A stretch of 40,562 nucleotides of DNA from a virus: positions 1 to 40,562 of the IMG/VR virus record IMGVR_UViG_3300045303_000331; one strand, written 5' to 3'. The notes beneath the pieces are model-generated. The model ran no database searches, was not told the DNA's origin, and worked only from the letters and a program-made list of their open reading frames with translations. Positions 22,462 to 30,728 of the stretch are shown here, piece by piece. Each line of letters opens with the position of its first letter. Position 1 is the first letter of the stretch. Made by a program: the position numbers and the translations under genes.

Positions 22462-22493
22462 AGGGCCACCGCGCTGGGGGTCGGGTTCAACAT
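22458..22493 (-). CDS. 11-residue leader peptide coupled to parB
   Basis: An ATG at 22493 with a perfect AAGGAGG (22499-22505) five bases upstream opens a frame of eleven residues, M-L-N-P-T-P-S-A-V-A-L, ending in a TGA that overlaps the parB-like GTG (GTGA). The parB-like start itself has a poor SD. Translation of the leader may therefore deliver ribosomes to parB. This is inferred from sequence alone. Confidence 0.6.
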   Translation of the reverse strand: MLNPTPSAVAL

Positions 22494-22531
22494 CGAGGCC
22501 TCCTTGGGGCTTTCGCCTTCGGGAGGCCTCG
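22494..22531 (-). promoter_or_regulatory. Hairpin masking the leader-peptide SD
   Basis: CGAGGCCTCC (22494-22503) and GGAGGCCTCG (22522-22531) form a perfect 10-bp stem with an 18-base loop. In the leftward RNA the downstream arm contains most of the leader SD. A folded transcript would hide the ribosome site; opening it would allow leader and ParB-like translation. A transcriptional attenuator is less likely, as there is no U-tract. Confidence 0.55.
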
Positions 22532-22552
22532 CTTCAGCGGCCCTCCCTGGCG

Positions 22553-22792
22553 TCAGGGGACGATGGGCCGCCATCCGTGGGCGGCCCGAAGGTGCAGGAC
22601 TACCCGGATGCGAAGCTGCCAAATGCTGTCGGCGCTGCGGACGAAGACGAGTCCACAGCGCTGGCAGGTACAACTTGAGAACTCAGGATCTGCTGGTCGA
22701 ACGATGCGCCAGGGGAAACGCCGGGGGTCTCGGTAGTCGAGCGGGACCGACGGTTTATTGCGCCTCGTCCCGTCGACGTCGGGGCGGGCCAT
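22553..22792 (-). CDS. C2H2-like zinc-finger protein
   Basis: This 79-residue protein has CQRCGLVFVRS, then an LRIRVVLHLRAAH segment, a spacing like a single C2H2-type finger of bacterial regulators. The N-terminus is basic. The ATG at 22792 has AAGGGA just upstream. It is the first gene of the early operon, so it may be a regulator. Function is not established. Confidence 0.6.
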   Translation of the reverse strand: MARPDVDGTRRNKPSVPLDYRDPRRFPWRIVRPADPEFSSCTCQRCGLVFVRSADSIWQLRIRVVLHLRAAHGWRPIVP

Positions 22793-23083
22793 GGTCCCTT
22801 ATACACCGCACGGCCGATCTGGGTGCACGCGAGCATTTCGGGCCGTCCCTCCGTGGAGGTGAGCGTTTCCGCCCTTGGCTCGCGGCCGCCGGCGGCATGC
22901 CCTCATGTCGCATAAGAGATAGAAACGTAAAGCTGAGGGCAGCTCTTCGTTCCTCGGAGTCAAGCTCCCCGGGGGGATGGGGAGCCGGATCCATCTCGAG
23001 GTTGCGCGCGGCTGGTGGTTCTGGCGGCGCGTTCCTCAGCGACGAGGCGGCACGCTAGAGATGGTCGGCGCGGCTGTCAACAT
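22793..23083. other. 291-bp non-coding region upstream of the early operon
   Basis: It holds a candidate leftward promoter at 23052-23080 and a short stem (GCTCCCC at 22964-22970, GGGGAGC at 22979-22985) without a U-tract. A more A/T-rich patch around 22914-22935 interrupts the high GC. I see no convincing gene. It probably carries early promoters and the 5' untranslated leader of the zinc-finger/parB transcript. Confidence 0.6.
23052..23080 (-). promoter_or_regulatory. Candidate leftward sigma70-type early promoter
   Basis: On the minus strand a perfect -35 TTGACA (23075-23080) is followed after 17 bases by TAGCGT (23052-23057), which keeps the first two and the last bases of a TATAAT box. 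It starts directly after the helix-turn-helix gene stop and points at the early operon. The -10 is weak, so an activator may be needed. Confidence 0.55.
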
Positions 23084-23281
23084 TTATTTCTTGGAGGGCT
23101 TTCGCGGGCGTCCACGGTGCGTGGGCGGCAGCAGCGTCAACTCCGCGCGCCGCACGTCGATCAGCCCATCCTTCGTCAGCGGGATGCGCCCCCTGCCGAT
23201 CAGCCGGTGGACGGCCTGCCGGGAGACGCCGCGACGCCGCGCGAACTCCGACTGCGTGACGAGCTGCGCCGTCGCACTCAT
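23084..23281 (-). CDS. Small helix-turn-helix protein related to the TerS N-terminus
   Basis: This 65-residue protein is mostly one HTH domain: SEFARRRGVSRQAVHRLIGRG, then a wing-like LTKDGLIDV and a basic tail. It resembles residues 8-45 of the small terminase at 7507-8202 almost position by position (RGVSRQAVH, GRI, DGL-DV). It could be an excisionase-like or transcription regulator, or a paralogue that binds related sites. Its ATG overlaps the stop of the upstream gene. Confidence 0.7.
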   Translation of the reverse strand: MSATAQLVTQSEFARRRGVSRQAVHRLIGRGRIPLTKDGLIDVRRAELTLLPPTHRGRPRKPSKK

Positions 23282-23598
23282 GACGGCACCGTCGGTTCGC
23301 CGGCGCGCAGCTGCACGCCGTGCATCTCGACGCGGTGCGCGTACACGTCGCCGAGCGAAATCGCGCCGGCGGAGAGCTCGACCATGCGGAGTGCCACGTC
23401 AGGGCGCGGGACCCGCTCGCCGGCGATCCACTTGTAGACCGTCGAGCGGGTCACGCCGACCTCGTTCGCGATGCGCGTCGAGCCGATGTCGGTCACCCAT
23501 TGCCCGAGGTGCGTCTGCCAGCGAGCGGGCTCGCGAATCACCGCGAGCCCGCCGGGCCTGTCTTTCTCGCGCGAAGTGGCATGGCGCCCTTCTACCAT
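23278..23598 (-). CDS. Helix-turn-helix transcriptional regulator
   Basis: This protein of up to 106 residues has a Cro/CI-type HTH: TRIANEVGVTRSTVYKWIAGERVPRPDVALRMVELS. Alternative starts exist at 23616 (TTG) and 23541 (GTG); none has a strong SD, so the N-terminus is uncertain. It overlaps the small HTH gene start by four bases. Together they may control the early promoter just downstream. Confidence 0.7.
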   Translation of the reverse strand: MVEGRHATSREKDRPGGLAVIREPARWQTHLGQWVTDIGSTRIANEVGVTRSTVYKWIAGERVPRPDVALRMVELSAGAISLGDVYAHRVEMHGVQLRAGEPTVPS

Positions 23599-23633
23599 GC
23601 CCGGCTCGGCCGTCAAGCCGATTTCCTGCCCGC

Positions 23634-24161
23634 CTACCTGGCAGCGCGCTTGAGCAGCGCCGCAGTTGTCGTGCGCGACCCCAGCGAGCCGCCCAGCCAG
23701 AAACCGAGCACCGTGCCCATCGAGATGTTGAGCACGCCGGCGATCTGCGAGACCGCGTCACGGCTCTCGGGCGGCACCGGGAAGAAGTGCGCGAACACCA
23801 TCTCGCCCGCGAACATCGCGATCACGAGGAACGAGATCACGTCGGGCGTGTGCGAGTGCGCCGCGATCTGCATTGCTCGTGCGCTGCTGCGATCGTCGGC
23901 CTCGATCTTCTCGATCTGCACGGCCATGTCCACCAGCTTCAGGGCGAACTCGTTCTCCGCCGCCCGCAGCTTCTCGAGCTGCTCGGGCGTCGCCCCGGCG
24001 ATCGCCGCAGCCACCTCGTCCGCGCTGGCTGCTTCATGCCCGAGCAGCGCCTTGCCGACCACCCCGAGCGCCGCGGCCGCCGCAGCTGGCGCCCCGCCGG
24101 TGAGCGCCTTCGCGATCACCGGCGCGATACCTCCGAGCAGGCCCTTCCAGTTCACGCCCAT
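23634..24161 (-). CDS. Holin, GTA 3TM type
   Basis: This 175-residue protein has hydrophobic segments at about 8-42 (Ala/Gly-rich), 107-126 (VISFLVIAMFAGEMVFAHFF) and 146-163 (ISMGTVLGFWLGGSLGS), with a charged amphipathic middle (QLEKLRAAENEFALKLVDMA). This matches the three-span holins of gene-transfer agents and phages. It would form the membrane lesion that releases the endolysin. It directly follows the membrane coiled-coil gene and endolysin in the lysis cluster. Confidence 0.8.
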   Translation of the reverse strand: MGVNWKGLLGGIAPVIAKALTGGAPAAAAAALGVVGKALLGHEAASADEVAAAIAGATPEQLEKLRAAENEFALKLVDMAVQIEKIEADDRSSARAMQIAAHSHTPDVISFLVIAMFAGEMVFAHFFPVPPESRDAVSQIAGVLNISMGTVLGFWLGGSLGSRTTTAALLKRAAR

Positions 24162-24171
24162 CGAACCCCCC

Positions 24172-24573
24172 TCAATCGGCTCGGCGCAGATCGTCGACGT
24201 CGCGCCGCAGCCCGTAGATCTGCTCCTTGTGCGCCTCGATCATGGTCGAATGCCCATTCAACCTGCCATGGTCCGAAGCGTGCGCCGAGGCGAGCGCTTC
24301 GAACTCCTGCCGATGGACCAGAAACCCGCGCCGACCGTTCGCTCCGAAGGCCGACGCGAGCGCCGCGGTGATCTCGTCCATGCGTCGGCTGTTCTGCTCG
24401 TGCTGCTCGGCGCGGTCCTTCGCCTCGTTCAGACGGTTCGCCTCGCCGATCAGCGCCTCCTTGTTCTCGCGCCGCCTACGCCGCCAGTCCTGGATCACGA
24501 TCACAAGGGCTGGGCCTCCGAGAACGCTGAAGGTCACGGCCAGCACCTGTCCGGTGTCGATCTGGATGACCAC
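24172..24573 (-). CDS. Membrane-anchored coiled-coil lysis-cluster protein
   Basis: This 133-residue protein has one N-terminal membrane span (about 9-27, VLAVTFSVLGGPALVIVI), a basic stop-transfer (DWRRRRRENK), then a long charged helical region with coiled-coil character. The layout suits an inner-membrane spanin-like or lysis accessory protein, but no outer-membrane partner was seen. The GTG at 24573 has AGGAGGAG upstream. It lies between endolysin and holin. Confidence 0.6.
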   Translation of the reverse strand: MVIQIDTGQVLAVTFSVLGGPALVIVIQDWRRRRRENKEALIGEANRLNEAKDRAEQHEQNSRRMDEITAALASAFGANGRRGFLVHRQEFEALASAHASDHGRLNGHSTMIEAHKEQIYGLRRDVDDLRRAD

Positions 24574-24582
24574 GTGCTCCTC

Positions 24583-25134
24583 CTACGGGCGGGTCCGCAC
24601 GAACTGCGCCTGACGGTTGAGCCAGCCCGACGCGAACTTCGTGTGGTCGGGGATGCCGTCGTGGTCGTCGTCCTTGAGGTTCTTCGTGATCGCCCGGCCG
24701 GTGAACTCCATGCGGGCCGCACACAGCTCGCTGTAGAGCTTCGGCCCGTCCGCGGCCGCCAGCGCCGCCCGGGTCTTCGGGCCCACGCGGCCGTCGACCT
24801 CGACGCCCAGGGCGCGCTGCAGGATCCGCGTGTAGTTCCCGGGCCCGTGGTTCGTGTAGATGTCGAGCAGCAGCTCCTCGCACACGTCGGGGGCGACATC
24901 GAGCTGCGCGGCACGGAAGTCGGCGCGGTAGATCTCCCGGGCTTCCTCCTCGAGCAGATCGTGCACCTCGTCGACCGTCACCGGCCGCCGGCGCCAGCCG
25001 GCCAGCTTCGCCTGCGTGATGCCGAACTTGGTCGGGCCACCCGAGTCCTCCGGGTCGTTGACGAAGCCGGCCTCGCGCACGATGAGCGGGTCGATCCGGG
25101 CCTCGATGCGGGCGTCCATGGGCGCGGGGCTCAT
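24583..25134 (-). CDS. Endolysin, GH108 muramidase with peptidoglycan-binding domain
   Basis: This 183-residue enzyme would cleave the glycan strand of peptidoglycan during lysis. The GH108 signature is clear: E21 in REAGFVNDPEDSGGPTKFGIT (20-40), where the usual EGG is EAG. The PG-binding-type C-terminal region follows (ALGVEVDGRVGPKTRAAL). There is no signal peptide, so it would depend on the holin. The ATG at 25134 overlaps the upstream stop (ATGA). Confidence 0.88.
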   Translation of the reverse strand: MSPAPMDARIEARIDPLIVREAGFVNDPEDSGGPTKFGITQAKLAGWRRRPVTVDEVHDLLEEEAREIYRADFRAAQLDVAPDVCEELLLDIYTNHGPGNYTRILQRALGVEVDGRVGPKTRAALAAADGPKLYSELCAARMEFTGRAITKNLKDDDHDGIPDHTKFASGWLNRQAQFVRTRP

Positions 25135-25469
25135 ACCGGCGTCCTCACCCATTCGTACTGGAACTCGGGCGTAAAGTCGTCGAGGCCGCTAATGGTGAAC
25201 TTGATCTTGAACGTGTACAGCGCGCTCGCCCGGTTGCCGAGGATCGCCGACGTCACGAGGTTTCCGAACTGTGCGAGCGAGACGAGGTTCGCATCCGGCC
25301 CCGACCCGACCGCCAGCACGACGTCGATCGGCGAGCCGTGCAGTTGCTCGCTCTTGCCCTGAAGTCGGGCGCTCGTCGGGTTGATCGGCAACGCCGGCGT
25401 CGTCGTCGTCACCAGTCGGGCTGAGAAGTCCCGCGCGGTCGAGCCGACCACGATTTGCTTGACTGCCAT
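25131..25469 (-). CDS. Hypothetical virion-associated protein
   Basis: This 112-residue beta-rich protein (MAVKQIVVGSTARDFSARLV...) ends four bases into the endolysin. Its position after the tail-tip genes suggests a tail-fibre or baseplate accessory. The end (TFKIKFTISGLDDFTPEFQYEW) is strand-like. No family recognised. Confidence 0.55.
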   Translation of the reverse strand: MAVKQIVVGSTARDFSARLVTTTTPALPINPTSARLQGKSEQLHGSPIDVVLAVGSGPDANLVSLAQFGNLVTSAILGNRASALYTFKIKFTISGLDDFTPEFQYEWVRTPV

Positions 25470-25472
25470 CGC

Positions 25473-26141
25473 CTACACCTCCTCGTCGACGTCACACTGC
25501 AGGGTGATCGACAGGTCCCCCTCGCAGGCGAGCGTCTCGCTCGAGCCGCATTCCAGTGTCAGCGCGAAGTCGCCTTCGCCAGCAAGCGTGGCCGATTCGT
25601 CTCCGTCCACCGCCAGCGTGATCTGCTCCGTCTCATGCGGCGACGTCGGCGGCGGCGGGTCCGGCGCCCAGACCTCGGCCCAGAGCTCGGTCACCTGGCA
25701 CGTCGTCGACTCGCCGGAGCCCTGGTCGTCGATCACTCCGAACGCACCTGCCATCCGAATGTTGTTCACCGTCGCGAGCGACCACGGGTTGCCGTCAGGG
25801 TCCAGCGGCACGTCAATGCTGGCGCTGACTTCCGAGTAGACCCCGACGCCGCCCGGGATATTGGTCGGGTCGCTGTTAGCTAGAGTTCCAGCAGCGCCCA
25901 ATCGCCAGCGCACCCAGGCAAACGGATCGAGCGGCCCGAACCCGCTGGGGAAAAACCCCACGCGCGCGAAGAAGCGCAGGAACTCGATCCCGTCCGGAGC
26001 GGCGGCGAGATCCCCGATCGCGAGGATCGTCTGCGGGACCTGCAGAGTCGTGGCGTTGAACGCCACGCGCTGCACCAGAGTCGCATCACTCTGATCGCCG
26101 AGATCACCTACCGGCCGCAGGGTTGCCAGCAGCACAGCCAT
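25473..26141 (-). CDS. Hypothetical virion protein with C-terminal repeats
   Basis: This 222-residue protein has a beta-rich body and a C-terminal acidic segment made of about 18-residue repeats: ITLAVDGDESATLAGEGD, then ALTLECGSSETLACEGDL, then SITLQC. The repeats resemble short beta-solenoid turns. The gene lies between two tail-tip type genes. Role unknown; host-surface interaction is possible. Confidence 0.6.
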   Translation of the reverse strand: MAVLLATLRPVGDLGDQSDATLVQRVAFNATTLQVPQTILAIGDLAAAPDGIEFLRFFARVGFFPSGFGPLDPFAWVRWRLGAAGTLANSDPTNIPGGVGVYSEVSASIDVPLDPDGNPWSLATVNNIRMAGAFGVIDDQGSGESTTCQVTELWAEVWAPDPPPPTSPHETEQITLAVDGDESATLAGEGDFALTLECGSSETLACEGDLSITLQCDVDEEV

Positions 26142-26849
26142 TTACGCGAGTCCCTGCACTTCCCGCATCGCCGCCGAGCCCGTCAGCTCCGAGCCGTCGA
26201 AGATCGGCCACGCCTCGAGCATGAGCCCGGTGACGTCGGCCGCGCCACCCGTGCCGTGGAAGCCGAAGTTGAGCCCGTCACACGGCCACGTGATCTGGCC
26301 CGCGACGGCGCTGATGAACGGGAAAATGGCCTCGCGCACGACGTCGGGAACGTTGGTGATCCGGCCAGCGAGCGAGGCGTTAGTGCCCGTGGCCGGCCGG
26401 TCGAGAACCAGACGCGTCGGGTTCACCGAGAGGATCGAGGATCCGAGCGTGAGCGCAGTCGCCGCGCTGAGCCCCATGCCCTTGATCGCACCATCCGCAA
26501 CGAAATCTCCCGAGGCCCGGGTCACGATGGGCGAGCCAGCGACCACCGAGACGGTCGGCGTGGCGATCGACGCCGCCTTGGTCGGCGCCGCGGCCGTCAC
26601 AGCCAGCGTCGACGCGAGCACGCCGAGCGCCTGGAAGTTCACCGCGCCACCGGGGCCGAGCGGGTAGACCGTGAGGATGTCGATCGTCCGGTCGCCGGCG
26701 CCGTTGAAGTCCTGCCAGTAGCGCAGGTAGGCGCCGAGGGCTCCGCGCCAGCCGGTGGGGCTCTTGTAGCCGTTGTCGGTCGTCAGGTACGCCGCCCCGA
26801 GTGCGGTCACGTTGGGCCCGAGGTAGACCTTCGGTCCGTAGCGGTTCAT
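26142..26849 (-). CDS. Hypothetical virion structural protein
   Basis: This 235-residue protein starts MNRYGPKVYLGPNVTALGAAYL with a perfect AAGGAGG ribosome site. It is beta-rich and Ala/Gly/Thr-rich, like phage appendage proteins. It directly follows the tail hub and precedes the repeat-bearing protein. No family recognised. Confidence 0.6.
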   Translation of the reverse strand: MNRYGPKVYLGPNVTALGAAYLTTDNGYKSPTGWRGALGAYLRYWQDFNGAGDRTIDILTVYPLGPGGAVNFQALGVLASTLAVTAAAPTKAASIATPTVSVVAGSPIVTRASGDFVADGAIKGMGLSAATALTLGSSILSVNPTRLVLDRPATGTNASLAGRITNVPDVVREAIFPFISAVAGQITWPCDGLNFGFHGTGGAADVTGLMLEAWPIFDGSELTGSAAMREVQGLA

Positions 26850-26860
26850 GTCCAGCCTCC

Positions 26861-29326
26861 TTACGTGATTGAGAAACTCCGCTCCTGGTACGTCCACCCG
26901 ACCAGTGAGCCATTGACTGAGTACAACCGAATGGCAGCGGTGGTGCCCGCCGTCGCGCCGTCGGTGGTCTGCATCGCCGCCGTCCACGTCCAGCTCGTGC
27001 CGGCGATCCCCGTCACGGTGCGCTTCAGCACGCCGGCCACGCGTACCTCGATGGTGTAGTCGCCCTCGGAGCCGCCGGGGTAGTTCCCCGCATCCTGCGA
27101 GACGACGTCGTGCGCCGCCTTCTGGAAGATCCGGTTGCGGGTCGCCCAGGTCACCGTGCGGTCGGCGCCGGCGGCGAAGCTCGTCGGCCACTCGATCCCC
27201 TGAACCCTGACCTTGCCGGCCGGCAGCGGCAGCAATGACCGGCTCAGCAGGGTCTTCGAGAGCTGCGCGGCCGAGGCGATCGGCAGCGTCGCGACCGCGG
27301 TGAAGGGCAGCAGCTTCGCCGTCACCGTGCTGTCGACCGGGTAGCCGCCCGTCGGGTCCACGATCGACAGCGGGGCCGAACCGAAGAAGAAGACCTTCGC
27401 GCCCGCGGGGTGATCCACCGGCACGGTGTCGAGCACCCCGCGCAGCACGTTCGTGATCTGCCGCGTCGCGCCCGTACCGCCCACCGTCTGCCAGGCGATG
27501 ATCTCGATGTCGAAGTTCGGGCCACCGCCGCCGCTGACGTGAACGATCACCGCGAGGTTGTAGCCGCTGAAGATCGCCAGCGGGGAGACCGACTCGAGCG
27601 CGTCGATGTCGATCGTGTTCCCGACCGAGAAGCCCGTGGCATCCAGCGACGACGTGTTCTTCGGGTAGGAGCCGGTCAGCTCACCGTACGGGCACCAGAC
27701 GCCCAGCCCGTTGGTTCCCGTGTAGGCCGTGCCGCCCGCCGGGTCCGACCAGATCTGAAAGCCGGTGAGCGTGGCGGCCGCGCGAGCCGCGAGCGCGCCC
27801 AGCTGGCGGCCCGTCGCCGTCGAGATGTGGTAGGGCAGCTCGAAGAGTTGCTCCTGCGCGGCTACCACGGGCGGCGCGACCGGGTCGCCCCACTGCGAGC
27901 CCGGCGGGTCGGTGTAAGCCGTCCCGGAGACCGAGAAGCTGTCCTCGATCGACTCGAGCGACATGCGGCCGTTCTCGAGCTCGCCGCTCGCCGGGCGCGT
28001 CACACGGCAAACCATGTCGGTGATCCCCAGGGGCGGCCAGTTCAGCTTGAAGACGTCGGCCGAACGCAGCGCCCACGCCGCGCGGTTCACCTTGAGCCTC
28101 AGCCGCGCGAACGGATAGGAGGTCGCCTTGGCCACGCGCGCGGCCGCCAGCCCGGCCGCGTGCGCGTTGGAGAACCCTCGATAGTCCACCTGCGTGGCCA
28201 CGGTCACGCCCTGGACCTGCAGGTTGGCGAGGTTCTGCCACTGCGCGATTCGCTCCGTCCAGCCGTCGGCGCGCGAGGTGTAGGTGACCTTCGCGACGTT
28301 GAAGGTCTCGCTCCACGAGCCGCGCGAGAACTCGAGCTCGGAAACGTTGCTCTGGTCCAGCACCGGCAGGTCACCGATGTCGTAGTCGTCCCGGATGAGC
28401 TTAAGCACCAGCTTGCCGGTCGAGGGGTCGGTCGAGAGCCCCGCGTCGATGTGCCGCAGGATCTCGCGCATCGTCTCGGAGGCCTCGGTGGCCTGCTCGA
28501 GGATCATGGCGAGCCCCAGCCCCTCGGTGAAGAGCGTCTCGCCGGCAGCGACGAAACTGTCGGTGTCGATGCTGCTCCCCGGCAGGCCGAGCCCCCACGT
28601 GGTGTCGGTCAAGATCTCGTACAGCATGCACGCCGGGTTTGAATCGAAGCCGCCGGCGACGCTCATCTGGTGGTGCCCCGAGGGCAGCCCCAGCTGGTTG
28701 GGGCAGCGCGTGGCCAGCACCGCCATGGGCTTCACGTACGTGCTCGTGCCCAGGTAGACGCCGCCGTACTGAGGCTTGTAACCGCCGTGGAGCACGAGGT
28801 AGCACAGGCGCGGCAACCCCGGCCAGTCCACGCTCGCGGTCGACTGCAGGTACGTGCTCGTCGGCTGCGCATCGGTGCCGAGGAAACAGTCGGCGTTGCC
28901 CTTGACCCCGCCGCCCTGCGTGTTGGGGCCGAAGAGCATGACGTTGTTGAACGCGTACGTCCGCATGTTCGCGTCGCCGGAGAGGAACGACCAGCCGGCC
29001 GAGCGGTCCTCGAAGAGCAGGCCGTCGATCGAGTCCACGGGGCCGAAGCACACCGCGAGAGCGAGGCCCAGCGTGTAGTAGTAGCCGTAGTCCTGCCCGC
29101 CGACCTGAAACGGCTCCTGCCCGAGGTTGCCGTACCAGATCACGTTCGGGCCCGTGACCTTCACGCTCCCGAAGATCACCGGGATCGCGCGGCTCGCGTC
29201 GGCGGTCGGGAACTCGAACTCGGAGAGCCCCTTGGGTTGCGGCTTGTCCGGCTTCGGCCGCAGTGCGATCGAGACCAGCGTCGAGACTATCCAGATGATC
29301 CCCTGAATGACGATCGCCGGGAGCAT
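26861..29326 (-). CDS. Phage tail hub / tip attachment protein (J-like)
   Basis: This 821-residue protein begins with a hydrophobic segment (IVIQGIIWIVSTLVSIAL) and then the tail-protein pattern SRAIPVIFGSVKVTGPNVIWYGN. The middle has the hub-type ATEASETMREILRHIDAGLS and YTSRADGWTER. The C-terminal part contains TDMVCRVTRPASGELENGRM and late beta-rich domains, the last perhaps receptor-facing. Length and position after the BR0599-type gene fit the tail-tip hub of siphoviruses and gene-transfer agents. Confidence 0.82.
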   Translation of the reverse strand: MLPAIVIQGIIWIVSTLVSIALRPKPDKPQPKGLSEFEFPTADASRAIPVIFGSVKVTGPNVIWYGNLGQEPFQVGGQDYGYYYTLGLALAVCFGPVDSIDGLLFEDRSAGWSFLSGDANMRTYAFNNVMLFGPNTQGGGVKGNADCFLGTDAQPTSTYLQSTASVDWPGLPRLCYLVLHGGYKPQYGGVYLGTSTYVKPMAVLATRCPNQLGLPSGHHQMSVAGGFDSNPACMLYEILTDTTWGLGLPGSSIDTDSFVAAGETLFTEGLGLAMILEQATEASETMREILRHIDAGLSTDPSTGKLVLKLIRDDYDIGDLPVLDQSNVSELEFSRGSWSETFNVAKVTYTSRADGWTERIAQWQNLANLQVQGVTVATQVDYRGFSNAHAAGLAAARVAKATSYPFARLRLKVNRAAWALRSADVFKLNWPPLGITDMVCRVTRPASGELENGRMSLESIEDSFSVSGTAYTDPPGSQWGDPVAPPVVAAQEQLFELPYHISTATGRQLGALAARAAATLTGFQIWSDPAGGTAYTGTNGLGVWCPYGELTGSYPKNTSSLDATGFSVGNTIDIDALESVSPLAIFSGYNLAVIVHVSGGGGPNFDIEIIAWQTVGGTGATRQITNVLRGVLDTVPVDHPAGAKVFFFGSAPLSIVDPTGGYPVDSTVTAKLLPFTAVATLPIASAAQLSKTLLSRSLLPLPAGKVRVQGIEWPTSFAAGADRTVTWATRNRIFQKAAHDVVSQDAGNYPGGSEGDYTIEVRVAGVLKRTVTGIAGTSWTWTAAMQTTDGATAGTTAAIRLYSVNGSLVGWTYQERSFSIT

Positions 29327-30120
29327 CAGACCACCCCGGTGCGGAACGGGTTCTTCGTCGGCACGAAGGCGAAGCCCAGGTGCCGGGGGAGATTCGAGAA
29401 GCTCTTGCAGGCGGCGATCGTGCGGTCACAGCCGGGGAAAGCGTAGACCACGTCGCCGATCGCGAGGGAACGGAACGGCGTCAGCAGCGTCACCACGGCG
29501 CCCACGTGCGCGGTCACCCAGTGCTTCTCGCCCGTCACGGTCTCGACCCAGCCGGCGCGGAAGTAGTCGTCGGGCTGCGCGTCGAACTCGGTGGCTGAGA
29601 TCGTGAAGCCCGAGATCGCCGTCACCGTCGCGGTGATGCGGTAGGTCAGCTTGTTCACCCCGCACTGCGGCGAGTAGAGCGCCCAATTGCACTGGCCCTG
29701 GAACGTGTGCGGCGGCAGCTGGCGGCGCAACACGCGAGAGACGGGGATCCCGGCCAGCCGAACGGCTGAGCCGACAAACTCGGCCGAGGCGATCTCGCCC
29801 GACCAAAAGAGCACGATCTCGGCGTCGCCCCGGTGCAGGCGGTAGACCTCGAGCATCACCGGCTCCGGCGGCAGGTCGGCGATGAACAGGCCCGCCACCT
29901 GGTTCGTCCGCGGCACGACCAGCTCGAGCGAGCCCTGCGTGTCCTCGTCGCTCGTGTCCACCTCGCCGCGCGAGATCGGCGCCGGCATGAAGGTGAGGCC
30001 CAGCGCCGTCTGCTCGACATCGCCGCTCGTCCACGACCAGGTCAGCCCGCCGCAGGTGAAGCGGTAGAGCTCGACCGGCGCCCCGCCGTAGGCGGAGGTT
30101 TCCCGTCCTGCGTAGGTCAC
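29326..30120 (-). CDS. Phage tail protein, BR0599/DUF2163 family
   Basis: This 264-residue protein has the family end signature: PGCDRTIAACKSF...HLGFAFVPTKNPF, and in its middle LPPHTFQGQCNWALYSPQCGVN. Family members sit at the tail tip of phages and GTAs, near the hub, as here. The GTG at 30120 overlaps the upstream stop (GTGA), and its own stop overlaps the hub start. It likely belongs to the distal tail/hub complex. Confidence 0.85.
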   Translation of the reverse strand: MTYAGRETSAYGGAPVELYRFTCGGLTWSWTSGDVEQTALGLTFMPAPISRGEVDTSDEDTQGSLELVVPRTNQVAGLFIADLPPEPVMLEVYRLHRGDAEIVLFWSGEIASAEFVGSAVRLAGIPVSRVLRRQLPPHTFQGQCNWALYSPQCGVNKLTYRITATVTAISGFTISATEFDAQPDDYFRAGWVETVTGEKHWVTAHVGAVVTLLTPFRSLAIGDVVYAFPGCDRTIAACKSFSNLPRHLGFAFVPTKNPFRTGVV

Positions 30121-30728
30121 GCCGGCACCTCCCGCGGCAGCTCGACGAACGAGAGCCGCGCCTCGCACCGCGACGGCGAGCTCCACTCGATGTCGGTGAA
30201 GTCCGCAGCCAGCCGGCACAGCACGAGGAAGCTGATCGCCGTCGTCCCAACGGTGAGCGCCTGCCCGGTCGTGTTGTCGAGGGTCAGCGTCTCAGTCGTC
30301 GAGCTGGCCGGCACGGCGTTCACGACCTTGCGCAGCAGCGGCGCGCCGCCGGCGGGGACGATCGCCACGTACTGCCGCGCGGGCCCGAGGCCGAACAGGT
30401 AGTCGGCGTAGCCCGCCCGGCGCACAACGATCGTCGTGCCCGGGGCGGCGTCCGCCATCAGCTGCAGGTCGCGACAGCAGGTCGGCGCCCAGAACGGCAC
30501 GAGCCGGCCCTTGCGGGCATCGAGGAAGGTGCGCAGTTCGACACAGGCGGTCCGGTCGATGCACGTCCACGTGAAGCTGCGCACCGGCAGGGCGACCCCG
30601 GCGTGGTCGTCGAACTCGCGCGCGCCGACTGCGCTCTCGACCAGCACGCCGCGGCGGCCGAAGCTCTCCGCGACCGCGTCGCGCAGGTTGCTGCGCACCG
30701 GCAGGACGTCGAGGCCGAGGTAGCTCAC
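30117..30728 (-). CDS. Tail-tip associated protein
   Basis: This 203-residue protein ends four bases into the BR0599-like gene. It has a core of TWTCIDRTACVELRTFLDARKGRLVPFWAPT, similar in kind to distal-tail proteins that precede DUF2163 members in gene-transfer agents and phages. The rest is beta-rich. A distal tail or baseplate-hub role is inferred from order. Exact family uncertain. Confidence 0.6.
   Translation of the reverse strand: MSYLGLDVLPVRSNLRDAVAESFGRRGVLVESAVGAREFDDHAGVALPVRSFTWTCIDRTACVELRTFLDARKGRLVPFWAPTCCRDLQLMADAAPGTTIVVRRAGYADYLFGLGPARQYVAIVPAGGAPLLRKVVNAVPASSTTETLTLDNTTGQALTVGTTAISFLVLCRLAADFTDIEWSSPSRCEARLSFVELPREVPA

Noticed and set aside
22458-22673. 71-residue frame upstream of parB as a full gene
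   Set aside because: Only its last eleven codons have a ribosome site; the upstream part is compositionally poor and overlaps the zinc-finger gene.
21061-23058. 665-residue plus-strand frame opposite the ParB-like gene
   Set aside because: The minus-strand ParB signatures are clear and the plus frame is compositionally biased.
23084-23598. HTH pair as a classical CI/Cro immunity switch
   Set aside because: The two genes are in the same direction, there is no divergent partner and no integrase was recognised, so lysogeny control is not supported.
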